From Flammeovirga kamogawensis (lineage in GTDB: Bacteria > Bacteroidota > Bacteroidia > Cytophagales > Flammeovirgaceae): a stretch of 64,000 bases of DNA. This document shows positions 9,689 to 18,865 of the stretch, piece after piece. The notes under the pieces were generated by a model. That model made no database searches. It was not told where the DNA came from and saw only the letters and a list, made by a program, of their open reading frames with translations. The stretch lies in assembly GCF_018736065.1 (NCBI RefSeq), contig NZ_CP076128.1:2870001-2934000 (forward strand), given 5' to 3'. The position numbers and the translations under genes are program-made. Position 1 is the first letter of the stretch, and each line of letters begins with the position of its first letter.

Positions 9689-10261
9689 TTAAATATTCGT
9701 CTTAAATAATTTTATTGCTATTGCCAAAAGGATTATACCAAATATTTTTCTTAGAATATTTGCACCTCCTTGTCCAAGTTTTTTTTGAATCCAACCTGAA
9801 CTTTTTAAGACTATATAAACAAATAGTAGGTTAATGATAATCCCTAAAAGAATACTAAAATTAGAATATTCTGATTTTAAGGAAATTATTGTTGTCATAC
9901 TACCTGCTCCTGCTATTAAAGGAAAAGCCAAAGGTACAATAGATCCAGATCCTCCCTCTTCGGCTTCACTTTTAAAAAGCACAATGCCTAATATCATTTC
10001 TAAACCTAATAAAAATAAGATTATAGCACCTGCTATGGCAAATGAGCTAACATCTATTCCAAATAAACCTAGTAATTTCTTACCTAATGCGAGAAAAATA
10101 ATCATGATAATACCTGCTACAATAGTAGCTTTACCAGATTGTATTTTTCCTTCTTTTTCTCTTAAATCAATAATTATAGGAATTGAACCGATAATATCGA
10201 TTACTGAAAATAAGATTAGTGACACTGATGCCACTGCTTTAAATGAAACGTCAAAATCCAT
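9689..10261 (-). CDS. MarC/NAAT family inner-membrane protein
   Basis: 190 residues, about six hydrophobic segments, matching the MarC family (UPF0056): N-terminal VSLILFSVIDIIGSIPII, a middle segment AIAGAIILFLLGLEMILGI, and the conserved PLAFPLIAGAGSMTTII. Some archaeal relatives transport neutral amino acids, but for most members the cargo is unknown; despite its name, the E. coli member is not a proven resistance gene. It follows aroA by 21 bases in the lipB-aroA-marC unit. Confidence 0.88.
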   Translation of the reverse strand: MDFDVSFKAVASVSLILFSVIDIIGSIPIIIDLREKEGKIQSGKATIVAGIIMIIFLALGKKLLGLFGIDVSSFAIAGAIILFLLGLEMILGIVLFKSEAEEGGSGSIVPLAFPLIAGAGSMTTIISLKSEYSNFSILLGIIINLLFVYIVLKSSGWIQKKLGQGGANILRKIFGIILLAIAIKLFKTNI

Positions 10262-10282
10262 TTAAGTAATTGTTAAAACTTA

Positions 10283-11488
10283 TTATTCTGTTACGAAACC
10301 AGCCGCTTCTAAATCTTTCCAATAACTTGGATACGATTTTTCTACAACTTCTGGCTCATCAATTTCTAGTTGACCTAATATAGACAAAGGAGCGAAGGCC
10401 ATTGCCATTCTATGATCTTCATAAGTGTTAATAGACTGACCTTCAATAGTAATACCGCCTTTTGGTACTATTATTTCTTCGTCACCTACTACCTCTATTT
10501 CTAAACCAAGTTTCTTGATTTCGTTTTGCAAAGCAGCAATTCTATCTGTCTCTTTAATTCTTAAACTTTGAAGACCAATCATTCTACCTTCCATTCCCAA
10601 TGCCGCTACTAATGCTACAATTGTTTGAGCAAGATCTGGGCAATGTGTAAAATCAAAGAAAAATTTATCTGCTCTTGCTGTTTTTGTTAAACGAACTCCA
10701 TCGGCTTCGAAAGTACTTTCTACACCTAGCTGCTTCATCATCTCAACAATAGCTTTATCACCTTGAAGGGAATTTTCGCGTAAGTTTAAAATTTTAATTT
10801 CAGCTACATCAGCTAAAGCTGCAATACTGTACCAATAACTAGCACCTGACCAGTCAGATTCAATAGTATATGCACCACTTTTATATTCTTGAGGTGCTAC
10901 AATAATTTCATTTTCTACCCAAGTATATTTAATTCCAAAGCTTTCCATTAAGCTTAAAGTCATTAGAATGTAAGGTTTTGAATTTACCTCTCCTTCTAAA
11001 ATAACTTTCAACCCTTTTGGTAATGTTGGTGCTACTAGTAATAATGCAGAGATATATTGACTACTTACATCTCCTCTAATATTAACAGTATCAGAAGTTT
11101 GTTCAAAATTATTGATTTGATGTGGAGGGTAACCATCCTTTTTCAAATACTCTATATTTGCTCCAATTGAACGTAAAGCATCAACTAAAATTCCTATAGG
11201 CCTATCTTGCATACGAGGTGTTCCCGTCATGATAGATTTACGGTTATTAGCTGTTGCATATGCCGTTAAAAATCTCATTGTTGTACCTGCATCCAATACG
11301 TCTAATGTTTCTTCTGATGAATCTAAAAGACGCATCATTGTTTGCGTATCTCTTGCCATAGAGATATTTGACAACTCAATTTCTTCGGTTGCTGATGCTT
11401 GAATTATTAACGCTCTATTACTTTCACTTTTTGATGATACTAATGGTACATCAATTTTTACGCTTTTACTCGGGTGGTAGATTTTCAT
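10283..11488 (-). CDS. aroA: 3-phosphoshikimate 1-carboxyvinyltransferase (EPSP synthase)
   Basis: Sixth step of the shikimate pathway: transfer of enolpyruvate from PEP to shikimate-3-phosphate, cytoplasmic. Signatures: SKSESNRALIIQA (S3P site), LDAGTTMRFLTAY, RMQDRPIGILVDALR, DVSSQYISALLL, LRIKETDRIAAL and TYEDHRMAMAFAPL. I chose the ATG at 11488 (protein begins MKIYHPSK, 401 residues) rather than the upstream ATG at 11542. The longer form would overlap lipB by 47 bases and add a lysine-rich, non-homologous leader. With this start the gene begins 7 bases after lipB. Somewhat shorter than the usual 420-430 residues. Confidence 0.95.
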   Translation of the reverse strand: MKIYHPSKSVKIDVPLVSSKSESNRALIIQASATEEIELSNISMARDTQTMMRLLDSSEETLDVLDAGTTMRFLTAYATANNRKSIMTGTPRMQDRPIGILVDALRSIGANIEYLKKDGYPPHQINNFEQTSDTVNIRGDVSSQYISALLLVAPTLPKGLKVILEGEVNSKPYILMTLSLMESFGIKYTWVENEIIVAPQEYKSGAYTIESDWSGASYWYSIAALADVAEIKILNLRENSLQGDKAIVEMMKQLGVESTFEADGVRLTKTARADKFFFDFTHCPDLAQTIVALVAALGMEGRMIGLQSLRIKETDRIAALQNEIKKLGLEIEVVGDEEIIVPKGGITIEGQSINTYEDHRMAMAFAPLSILGQLEIDEPEVVEKSYPSYWKDLEAAGFVTE

Positions 11489-11495
11489 TGATTTG

Positions 11496-12221
11496 TTAGT
11501 TTTGTTTGTTTTCAAAAATTTCCATTTCAAAAAGTTTCTCAAGATGTTTTTTTACAACCTCTTCAACTTCATTCATTGGCAATTCCCTTCCTAATTCATT
11601 TTGCATAGAAGTAACTGCTTTATCAGAAATACCACATGGTACTATATTTCCGAAATAGTTTAGGTTTGCATTTACATTAAAAGCAAAACCATGCATGGTT
11701 ACCCATCTACTTGTTTTAACTCCTAAAGCACATATTTTTCTAGGGTTTGGATCACCTTCTTCACCAATCCAAACACCAGTAAGACCTTCAATTCTACCTG
11801 CTTTTATTCCATAATCTTTTAATGTTAAGATAATGGCTTCTTCAAGTAGTCTCAAGTATTTATGTATATCTGTAAAAAAGTTATCCAAATCTAATATAGG
11901 ATAACCTACTATTTGCCCAGGACCATGGTAAGTGATATCTCCTCCTCTGTTGATTTTAAAAAATTCAACATGTTCTCTTTCTAACCCTTCTTTATCAAGT
12001 AAAAGGTGTTCTTCTTTACCACTTTTACCTAAAGTATAGACATGAGGATGCTCTACAAAAAGCAAATAATTTTTTGTAGGAAGTGCTTCTTCACCTCGAT
12101 CAGTTCTTCTTCTATTTTCTAGTTTTGTTTGAACTATTTCATCAAACAACTCTGTTTGGTAATCCCAAGCTTTTGCATAGGGCATTTTACCAATATGCTG
12201 ATATTCTACTTTTTTGTTCAT
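11496..12221 (-). CDS. lipB: Octanoyl-[acyl-carrier-protein]:protein transferase
   Basis: 241 residues. Transfers octanoate from ACP to lipoyl domains of 2-oxoacid dehydrogenases and GcvH, the first step of endogenous lipoate assembly. Active-site segments: RGGDITYHGPGQIVGYPILDL, the lysine in GVKTSRWVTMHGFAFNVN, and the acyl-carrying Cys in NIVPCGISDKAVTS. First gene of the lipB-aroA-marC unit. The lipA partner is not in the window. Confidence 0.95.
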   Translation of the reverse strand: MNKKVEYQHIGKMPYAKAWDYQTELFDEIVQTKLENRRRTDRGEEALPTKNYLLFVEHPHVYTLGKSGKEEHLLLDKEGLEREHVEFFKINRGGDITYHGPGQIVGYPILDLDNFFTDIHKYLRLLEEAIILTLKDYGIKAGRIEGLTGVWIGEEGDPNPRKICALGVKTSRWVTMHGFAFNVNANLNYFGNIVPCGISDKAVTSMQNELGRELPMNEVEEVVKKHLEKLFEMEIFENKQN

Positions 12222-12316
12222 GTTCTCTCCGGTAACTAAATCAGGAACATTATGAATAGGTTTATTTTCTTACCCGTTCTAAATGATTTAAATTAAATCA
12301 TACCGCGAATTTGCAC

Positions 12317-12349
12317 AAAAAAACCTCTCCTTTAAAAAGAAGAGGTTCT
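12317..12349 (-). terminator. Terminator of the TerB-like gene
   Basis: Stem AACCTCT / AGAGGTT, followed on the minus strand by an eight-T run. Lies just downstream of the TerB-like gene and upstream of lipB. Confidence 0.85.
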
Positions 12350-12374
12350 TATCTACAAAAAAGTAGGTATTTTT

Positions 12375-12746
12375 CTAGTTAGATGACTTAATATACGCCA
12401 AAAAGTCACCTTGTATCCCAAGAGTGTTCGCTAATTTAAGCATAGCAGTAGCTTCCATCTCACTGATGTAACCTTTTCTATTATTAGCGTCCCATGCGAG
12501 ACATATATATTTTAACCTTGTTTCAGGAGGAAAATCCATCATTACATCAGAAAGATAATCTTTTGCTCTATCAAAAGCATTTACATAATCTTCTCCAATG
12601 AATTGAGTAGCCCATTCTAGCTCATCATGACCTTGAATGTTAGTAGCAGTTTCCTCCAAGATAGCTTGTTCATCTTCATCTAACCCATGATAATGAAATA
12701 TCACTGATTTGATTAATAAGTAAGCTTTTTTCTCTTCACTAGTCAT
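12375..12746 (-). CDS. Small helical protein, possibly TerB-like
   Basis: 123 residues, predicted all-helical, acidic, no signal peptide. Pattern: an N-terminal helix (KKAYLLIKSVIFHYHG), DEDEQAILEETA, then RLKYICLAWDANNRKGYISEMEATAMLKLANTLGI. The last stretch resembles the acidic helix pair of TerB/DjlA-type domains, in which a new helix begins with xxxE after a short turn. Resemblance by eye only; function unknown. Single gene with its own terminator. Confidence 0.6.
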   Translation of the reverse strand: MTSEEKKAYLLIKSVIFHYHGLDEDEQAILEETATNIQGHDELEWATQFIGEDYVNAFDRAKDYLSDVMMDFPPETRLKYICLAWDANNRKGYISEMEATAMLKLANTLGIQGDFLAYIKSSN

Positions 12747-12912
12747 TTTTATCCTAATTGGAGGTTTCTATCTAGACAAAGATAGCATTATTGATTGTTT
12801 AGCCAAATAAACGTTAACAGTTCTTCTTATTAAGATTGTTTACAAATAACACTTATTCAAATAATAAACTAATAATCAATATATTAAACAGAATACATTT
12901 TCTAATATACAA

Positions 12913-12954
12913 AAAGAGATTCTATAAAAACTACATGTTTTATAGAATCTCTTT
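12913..12954 (-). terminator. Terminator of the tsaC-ugd-uxs unit
   Basis: A 17-bp perfect inverted repeat (AAAGAGATTCTATAAAA and complement) with an 8-nt loop, downstream of the UDP-glucuronate decarboxylase gene. Confidence 0.88.
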
Positions 12955-13020
12955 CTAAATAACTACTATTTTTTTGATTACCTCTATCTACTTGTCAAAA
13001 TAGAAAGTGATTAACCTAAA

Positions 13021-13956
13021 TTATTTTACTTTCTTTTTAAAATACTCTAAAGTTCTTTTTAGACCTTCAGCTCTATCAATTGTAGGGTTCCAATCTAAAA
13101 CTTCTTGTGCTCTAGTAATATCTGGCTGACGTTGTTTAGGGTCGTCTTTTGGTAAATCTAAATAGACAACTTTACTTCCCGAGTCTGTCAGTTTTACAAT
13201 CTCTTCTGCAAAATCTTTAATTGAAATTTCTTGAGGATTACCAATATTTACTGGGTCATGGTAGTCTGACATCGTTAAACGGAAAATTCCTTCAACTAAA
13301 TCATCTACATAACAAAATGATCTAGTTTGAGAACCATCTCCAAAAATTGTTATGTCTTCGCCTCTTAATGCTTGACTCATAAATGCGGGTAAAGCACGAC
13401 CATCATTTAAACGCATTCTTGGGCCGTATGTATTAAAAATACGAACCATTCCTGTATTTACACCATGGAATGTATGATAACCCATTGTAATTGCTTCTTG
13501 AAAGCGTTTGGCTTCATCATAAACACCTCTTGGACCAATTGGGTTTACATTACCCCAATAGTCTTCTTTCTGAGGATGAACATTTGGATCACCATAAACT
13601 TCAGAAGTTGATGCAATCATGAAACGAGCCTTTTTCACTCTTGCTAAACCTAAAAGATTATATGGAGCCAAAGATCCAACTTTTAAAGTTTGGATAGGCA
13701 TCTCTAAATAATCAATTGGGCTTGCTGGTGAAGCAAAGTGTAATATATAATCTAAATCACCAGAAACGTGTACATATTTAGTCACATCATGGTGGAAAAA
13801 TTCAAAATTCTTATTCCCAAAAAGATGAGATATATTGTCTTCACTTCCTGTTAGGAAGTTGTCCATACCTACAACCTTAAAACCATTTGCTAAAAACTTA
13901 TCACATAAATGTGATCCAAGGAAGCCTGCAGCACCTGTAATTAATACTCTTTTCAT
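13021..13956 (-). CDS. UDP-glucuronate decarboxylase (UDP-xylose synthase)
   Basis: 311 residues, extended SDR fold. NAD+-binding GAAGFLG at 8-14; STSEVYGDP near 116-124; catalytic Tyr146 and Lys150 in GVYDEAKR; substrate segments [13 protein letters not shown] and [14 protein letters not shown]. The [17 protein letters not shown] stretch is characteristic of UXS, which converts UDP-glucuronate to UDP-xylose with CO2 release. It lies 17 bases after ugd, whose product is its substrate, which strongly supports this call over other epimerases. Probably feeds a xylose-containing polysaccharide or glycan. Confidence 0.9.
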   Translation of the reverse strand: MKRVLITGAAGFLGSHLCDKFLANGFKVVGMDNFLTGSEDNISHLFGNKNFEFFHHDVTKYVHVSGDLDYILHFASPASPIDYLEMPIQTLKVGSLAPYNLLGLARVKKARFMIASTSEVYGDPNVHPQKEDYWGNVNPIGPRGVYDEAKRFQEAITMGYHTFHGVNTGMVRIFNTYGPRMRLNDGRALPAFMSQALRGEDITIFGDGSQTRSFCYVDDLVEGIFRLTMSDYHDPVNIGNPQEISIKDFAEEIVKLTDSGSKVVYLDLPKDDPKQRQPDITRAQEVLDWNPTIDRAEGLKRTLEYFKKKVK

Positions 13957-13973
13957 TTTATAAATAGTTTAGC

Positions 13974-15290
13974 TTAATAAATTGTAGTTCTACCGATACT
14001 GTTATAATAGAAACCAAGTTCCTTCATATCTTTTGTATTATATAAGTTTCTGCCATCAAAGATTACTTTATCTTTCATAAGCTCTCCCATATAATTAAAA
14101 TCAGGTGTTCTGAATAAGTTCCACTCCGTCACAATTCCTAATGCATCAACACCCTTCAATGCATCATATCTATGCTCTACAAATGTAACCTGATCACCGA
14201 AAATCTCTTTCATATTCTCCATAGCTTCTGGGTCATATGCGTAAACTTCTGCACCTGCTTTCAGTAACTCTCTAATTGTATAAATAGCTGGAGCCTCTCT
14301 AATATCATCTGTATTGGGTTTAAATGCTAAACCCCAAATTGCTATTTTTTTCCCTTTTAAATTACCATCAAAATAAGCATTCATTTTTTCTGCTAACTTA
14401 AATTTCTGAGCACCATTCACTCCCATTACAGAGTCTAGTAATTTAAAGTCATAGTCATGCTCTTTAGCAGTTTTAAATAATGCTTGAACATCTTTTGGAA
14501 AACATGATCCTCCATAACCTACTCCTGAGAATAAGAAACGTTTACCAATTCTTCCATCAGAACCCATACCAATACGAACATTATCAACGTTTGCTCCAAC
14601 TTTTTCGCAAAGGTTAGCAATCTCGTTCATAAATGTAATTCTTGTTGCTAAGTAAGAGTTGGCTGCATACTTTGTCATTTCAGCAGAACGCTCATCCATA
14701 AAATAAATTGGATTACCCTGACGAACAAACGGTTCATAAAGACGCTGCATTGTTTCTTTTGCTCTTTCTGAAGAAGTACCAATTACAACTCTATCTGGGC
14801 GAAGGAAGTCATCTACTGCAACACCTTCTCTTAAAAACTCAGGGTTTGACACTACATCAAAAGCACCTTTACAATTTTTTGCAACAACAGCATGTACTTT
14901 TTCGGCAGTGCCTACAGGAACAGTACTTTTATCTACTAAAACTTTATATTCATCCTTATCAATAATATGTCCTATTTGTTCAGCAACGCCTAAAACATAC
15001 GATAAATCTGCAGAACCATCCTCACCAGGAGGTGTTGGTAATGCTAAGAAAATAACATCTGAAACCTTTACAGCTTCTTCTAAATTTGTTGTAAAAGATA
15101 AACGTTCCTCTTTAGTATTTCTAAGGAAAACAGTATCTAAACCTGGCTCATAAATTGTTAATTCTCCACCTTTAAGTTTTTCTACTTTTGAACTATCATT
15201 ATCTACACAAATCACATGATGACCTGTTTCTGCAAAACAAGTACCTGATACTAACCCCACGTAACCTGTTCCTACAACTGCTATTTTCAT
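13974..15290 (-). CDS. UDP-glucose 6-dehydrogenase
   Basis: 438 residues. Oxidises UDP-glucose to UDP-glucuronate using two NAD+. Rossmann motif GTGYVGLVSG at 7-16, the Lys207 segment EMTKYAANSY, and the catalytic Cys263 in GVGYGGSCFPKD; the C-terminal domain includes the IWGLAFKPNTDDIREAPA stretch. Middle gene of tsaC-ugd-uxs, 30 bases after tsaC. Together with uxs it gives the two-step route to UDP-xylose. Confidence 0.95.
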   Translation of the reverse strand: MKIAVVGTGYVGLVSGTCFAETGHHVICVDNDSSKVEKLKGGELTIYEPGLDTVFLRNTKEERLSFTTNLEEAVKVSDVIFLALPTPPGEDGSADLSYVLGVAEQIGHIIDKDEYKVLVDKSTVPVGTAEKVHAVVAKNCKGAFDVVSNPEFLREGVAVDDFLRPDRVVIGTSSERAKETMQRLYEPFVRQGNPIYFMDERSAEMTKYAANSYLATRITFMNEIANLCEKVGANVDNVRIGMGSDGRIGKRFLFSGVGYGGSCFPKDVQALFKTAKEHDYDFKLLDSVMGVNGAQKFKLAEKMNAYFDGNLKGKKIAIWGLAFKPNTDDIREAPAIYTIRELLKAGAEVYAYDPEAMENMKEIFGDQVTFVEHRYDALKGVDALGIVTEWNLFRTPDFNYMGELMKDKVIFDGRNLYNTKDMKELGFYYNSIGRTTIY

Positions 15291-15320
15291 TGTATATACT
15301 CTTTATTATTTAATTTCTTT

Positions 15321-15947
15321 TTAAAGATAATCTTCAATATTACCTTGACCTTGACGAATCACTTCAAAATCTCCATCTACTAGGTTTACTACTGTTGATA
15401 AGTGAATATTACCGTAACCACCATCTATTACTGCGTCTACTTGATTTCCATAATCCTCGTAGATCAATTCTGGATCTGTTGGGTATTCCAATATTTCATC
15501 TTCTTGTTTTAAAGATGTAGTTACAATTGGGTTACCTAACAAACGGACTAATTCTCGTGGTATATTATGATCTGGAACACGAATGCCCACTTCTTTCTTT
15601 TTTGTATCCACGAGCTTAGGTACAGAACTACTTGCTTTCATGATAAAAGTAAATGGACCTGGCAGTGCTTTTTTTATAACTCTGAATGCTGGCGTTTCTA
15701 TGTGCTTCACATAATTTGTTATATCAGATAAATCATAGCAAATAAATGCAAGATTCATCTTATTAGGTTTTAAACCCTTAAAACGAATTAATTTTTTTAG
15801 TGCTGCTTGATTTGTAAGATCACAACCAACACCATAAACTGTATCAGTAGGGTAAATTACTAAACCTCCCTTTTTCAACACTTTAACAACCTCATTTAAT
15901 ACTCGCTCCTGAGGATTGTCAGGATTAATTCTAAATAACTCTGCCAT
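15321..15947 (-). CDS. tsaC: L-threonylcarbamoyladenylate synthase (YrdC/Sua5 family)
   Basis: 208 residues, single YrdC domain without the Sua5 C-terminal extension. Makes threonylcarbamoyl-AMP for the t6A modification at position 37 of ANN-decoding tRNAs. Signatures: KGGLVIYPTDTVYGVGCDLTN, the lysine-rich RFKGLKPNKMNLAF segment, and the VGIRVPDHNIPREL and PIVTTSLK stretches of the nucleotide-binding cleft. First gene of the transcript that continues into ugd and uxs; divergent from the GNAT gene with 119 bases between. Confidence 0.9.
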   Translation of the reverse strand: MAELFRINPDNPQERVLNEVVKVLKKGGLVIYPTDTVYGVGCDLTNQAALKKLIRFKGLKPNKMNLAFICYDLSDITNYVKHIETPAFRVIKKALPGPFTFIMKASSSVPKLVDTKKKEVGIRVPDHNIPRELVRLLGNPIVTTSLKQEDEILEYPTDPELIYEDYGNQVDAVIDGGYGNIHLSTVVNLVDGDFEVIRQGQGNIEDYL

Positions 15948-16066
15948 GATATTTCAATTATTTGGTGAAGATAAAAGATGTTCTTATAAATTACTTATAT
16001 ATCCTTATAAACTCAATAAAAGTTTTACTATATATTGTCTTTATTAATTAAAATTATAATAAGTAA

Positions 16067-16615
16067 ATGTCTTATATCACTATTCCTGTTAAAACACAGT
16101 ACCTAAAGAAAGATTCTTCATTAAAGATAGAAAGAAGAAAGCTTCCAAAGGGGACTATAAAACATTGGAGCCCCTTATCAACTTCAGAATATTTAAAAAT
16201 ATACAATCAGGTTGGTGCTGAATGGGGGTGGACAGGTAGAGTCTTAATGTCTGATCAAGAATTATCTTCTTGGCTAGTATCTGATAATTGCAAACTACTT
16301 ACTTTAATAGTTGATGAAGAAATTGCTGGTTTTATTGAATTTGATATTTCAAACCGAAAATCTATTGAAGTGGCCTACTTTGGATTACTACCTGCATTCA
16401 TTGGTCAAAAATTAGGTTTATCTTTTTTAATGGAAAGCATTAGAGAAGTTGAAGAAGAATTAAAAGCTAAAGAAGTTTGGCTACATACTTGCCAATTTGA
16501 TCATCCATTTGCTATTCAGGTTTATCAAAAAGCTGGTTTTTCAGTTATTAATGAATCTATTGATGATGAGCCTTATGAAGAAGCATTTTTGATAAAAAAT
16601 AATTATAAATTCTAA
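16067..16615 (+). CDS. GNAT-family N-acetyltransferase
   Basis: 182 residues, cytoplasmic. The GNAT core is visible in the C-terminal two thirds: IVDEEIAGFIEFDI (beta4), IEVAYFGLLPAFIGQKLGLSFLM, where the Q/RxxGxG/A acetyl-CoA motif appears as IGQKLG, then VWLHTCQFDHPFAIQVYQKAGF, the conserved ending. The acceptor is unknown. Starts a plus-strand run with rdgB and a membrane protein, ending at the 18266-18305 terminator. Confidence 0.85.
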   Translation: MSYITIPVKTQYLKKDSSLKIERRKLPKGTIKHWSPLSTSEYLKIYNQVGAEWGWTGRVLMSDQELSSWLVSDNCKLLTLIVDEEIAGFIEFDISNRKSIEVAYFGLLPAFIGQKLGLSFLMESIREVEEELKAKEVWLHTCQFDHPFAIQVYQKAGFSVINESIDDEPYEEAFLIKNNYKF

Positions 16616-16647
16616 TCAATAATTTCGCATCATAAAAAAATATAGAA

Positions 16648-17229
16648 ATGAAAAAAATCTGTTTTGCCACTAATAATGTAAATAAGCTGAGAGAAATTCA
16701 GCAACAACTAGAAGGCCTTTATCAAGTTGTGAGTTTGAAAGAAATAAATTGTGAAGAAGAACTGCCTGAAACACAAGAAACATTAGAAGGAAATTCTTTA
16801 CAAAAAGCACAATATGTATGGGATAATTATGGTGTTAGTTGTTTTGCTGATGATACTGGACTTGAAATTAATGCCTTAAATGGAGAACCTGGTGTATATT
16901 CTGCAAGATATGCCGGACCACAAAGGGATAGTGAAGATAATATGGATCTTGTTCTTAAAAACCTTGAAGACAAAGATGATAGAAGCGCAAGGTTTAGAAC
17001 AGTGATCACTTTGCTTTGGGATGGAAATGTTGAACAAGTTGAAGGTGTTGCTGAAGGTGATATTATCACAAAAAGAACAGGCGATGAAGGGTTTGGCTAT
17101 GATCCTATTTTTAAATCTAAAGGACATGAACGTACTTTTGCTCAATTATCGTCTAAAGAGAAAAATGAAATTAGCCATAGAGGAAAAGCTGTTGTAAAAT
17201 TAATTGAATTACTAAAAGATAAAGTTTAG
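16648..17229 (+). CDS. rdgB: XTP/dITP pyrophosphatase (non-canonical purine NTPase)
   Basis: 193 residues, HAM1/RdgB family. Hydrolyses dITP, XTP and similar deaminated nucleotides to keep them out of DNA and RNA. Signatures: ATNNVNKLREI at the N-terminus, FADDTGLEINALNGEPGVYSARYAG (metal and base binding), GDEGFGYDPIF and EISHRGKAV near the end. Begins 32 bases after the GNAT gene. Confidence 0.95.
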   Translation: MKKICFATNNVNKLREIQQQLEGLYQVVSLKEINCEEELPETQETLEGNSLQKAQYVWDNYGVSCFADDTGLEINALNGEPGVYSARYAGPQRDSEDNMDLVLKNLEDKDDRSARFRTVITLLWDGNVEQVEGVAEGDIITKRTGDEGFGYDPIFKSKGHERTFAQLSSKEKNEISHRGKAVVKLIELLKDKV

Positions 17230-17301
17230 TGATTACCTTTACAGCATTTACAATTCTTTATTCACTATGAATTTAGATTATACATTTCTGATTTTTTTAT
17301 A

Positions 17302-18255
17302 ATGAAACAACTATCAATACAAACAAAAAAGGAATTTAGAAATTTTGGACTCGCTTTTGGCTTAGGTTATTTATTAGTTCAAATTCTACCTTTAATTTAT
17401 GGACTTACAACCGCAGAAGTAGATATTTTTAAGATCATTGGTTTGATTTTGATAAGTCCTTTTAGCTCTCCTACTATTTTATTTTTTGGTATTGCTATCC
17501 TAAAAAGATATAACGAAAAATCTTTATTTTGGGTAGGTATTATTGGTGTATGGGTTAGTGTGATGATGAACCTCTACATTCAACATGGCGGCGATACTAT
17601 ATTTCTTGATACTATTTTTAGAAATCTAATTAGAAAAGGATTAGCAATGATTCTGTCTTTATTAGTACTCCGTTTTTTCTTCCAAAAAACAGATTTTATC
17701 CGTCTAATAATTGGATTTGGAGCAACTGTAATTTTAGCTGTAATTAATTCATTTGCCACTTTTAATGATCAATTAACTACAGATATGATTCTACAACAAT
17801 CTATTTGGGGTGCATTATTTTATGTCTTTTCATTGAGTTTAGGCTATACACTTTTCACTATATTTAAAAGTAATGATGATAGTAGTGATGAAACTGCAGA
17901 AGCTGAAATACCAGTTTTCAAGTCATCTCAGTTAGTATTTTACTTTATGATTTTTGGAATATATTTTTCTGATTTATGGAGTAGTGGAAATGCATGGCAA
18001 ATGCAATTAAATCTTCTCTTTCAATTACTTTTTGCTTGTATTGGTATTATTTACTTCAGTAAAAATATTATTACAATTGGAATGGCATTATCGATAGTTT
18101 CTTTAATTGGAAGAATAATATCTTTCTATAATGATATGAGTATAATGAATATTGTAGGTGTTGGATTCTCTTTATTATTACTTGCTCTTTTTGAATTATC
18201 AAGAAGACAAGAGAATAAAATAATGAACGGATCAGTAGCAAGGAGAAAAAAATAA
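17302..18255 (+). CDS. Polytopic membrane protein of unknown function
   Basis: 317 residues with roughly eight to ten hydrophobic segments, for example LAFGLGYLLVQILPLIYGL, IIGLILISPFSSPTILFFGI, MILSLLVLRFFF and FSLLLLALFEL. An acidic loop (SNDDSSDETAEAE) near 193-205 divides the protein into two halves. No catalytic or transport motif recognised. Last gene before the 18266-18305 terminator; 72 bases after rdgB. Confidence 0.75.
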   Translation: MKQLSIQTKKEFRNFGLAFGLGYLLVQILPLIYGLTTAEVDIFKIIGLILISPFSSPTILFFGIAILKRYNEKSLFWVGIIGVWVSVMMNLYIQHGGDTIFLDTIFRNLIRKGLAMILSLLVLRFFFQKTDFIRLIIGFGATVILAVINSFATFNDQLTTDMILQQSIWGALFYVFSLSLGYTLFTIFKSNDDSSDETAEAEIPVFKSSQLVFYFMIFGIYFSDLWSSGNAWQMQLNLLFQLLFACIGIIYFSKNIITIGMALSIVSLIGRIISFYNDMSIMNIVGVGFSLLLLALFELSRRQENKIMNGSVARRKK

Positions 18256-18265
18256 CTATATAAAT

Positions 18266-18305
18266 AAAAAATGGTCTTAGTTTCTAGAAACTAAGACCAT
18301 TTTTT
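18266..18305. terminator. Bidirectional terminator
   Basis: An 18-bp perfect inverted repeat (AAAAAATGGTCTTAGTTT, CTAG loop). Flanking A and T runs let it serve both the converging membrane-protein gene and the SpoU methyltransferase gene. Confidence 0.93.
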
Positions 18306-18320
18306 ATATCGAAAAGTTAA

Positions 18321-18857
18321 TTACTTTCCCATTTTTTGTTGTAAGCATTGCCAAAGTACAACTCCAATAGTAATTGATACATTTAGAGAATGTTTTGTTC
18401 CAAACTGAGGAATTTCTAAAGCCATATCAGATGCAGCAATTGCTTCATCACTTACTCCCATTACTTCATTACCAAATACTAAAGCTATTTTTTCTTCTTT
18501 AGTAGTTGTAAAATCTTGAAGTAAAGTACTGCCTTCTACTTGTTCTACAGCAATTACTTTGTATCCTTCTTTTTTAAGAGAAGCAATAGCATCTACTGTT
18601 TCATCAAAATGTTCCCAAGTAACAGTATCTTGAGCTCCTAGTGCAGTTTTATGAATATCTCTATGAGGAGGTTTCCCCGTGATTCCACAAAGCACCACCT
18701 TTTCAATTGCAAAGGCATCACCTGTTCTAAAAGACGATCCTACATTATTTAAGCTTCTAATATTATCAAGAACAACAACAATATTATTTTTCTCTTGTAC
18801 TTTAAATTCTTCGGCACTAACTCTATTGAGTTCGTCCATGCTTAACTTTCTCATCAA
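18321..18857 (-). CDS. SpoU/TrmH-family RNA 2'-O-methyltransferase
   Basis: 178 residues, SPOUT fold with a deep trefoil knot. Three family motifs are present: motif 1 LDNIRSLNNVGSSFRTGDAF (the Asn and Arg), motif 2 KIALVFGNEVMGVSDE, and motif 3 LEIPQFGTKHSLNVSITIG. Transfers a methyl group from SAM to a ribose in tRNA or rRNA; the exact target is not deducible. No N-terminal RNA-binding extension of the RlmB type. Starts 8 bases after the arsR-type regulator and is probably co-transcribed. Confidence 0.9.
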   Translation of the reverse strand: MMRKLSMDELNRVSAEEFKVQEKNNIVVVLDNIRSLNNVGSSFRTGDAFAIEKVVLCGITGKPPHRDIHKTALGAQDTVTWEHFDETVDAIASLKKEGYKVIAVEQVEGSTLLQDFTTTKEEKIALVFGNEVMGVSDEAIAASDMALEIPQFGTKHSLNVSITIGVVLWQCLQQKMGK

Positions 18858-18865
18858 AATATATT

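Noticed and set aside
11489-11542. Longer aroA starting at 11542
   Set aside because: It would overlap lipB by 47 bases and adds a lysine-rich leader absent from EPSP synthases; the ATG at 11488 fits the family start.
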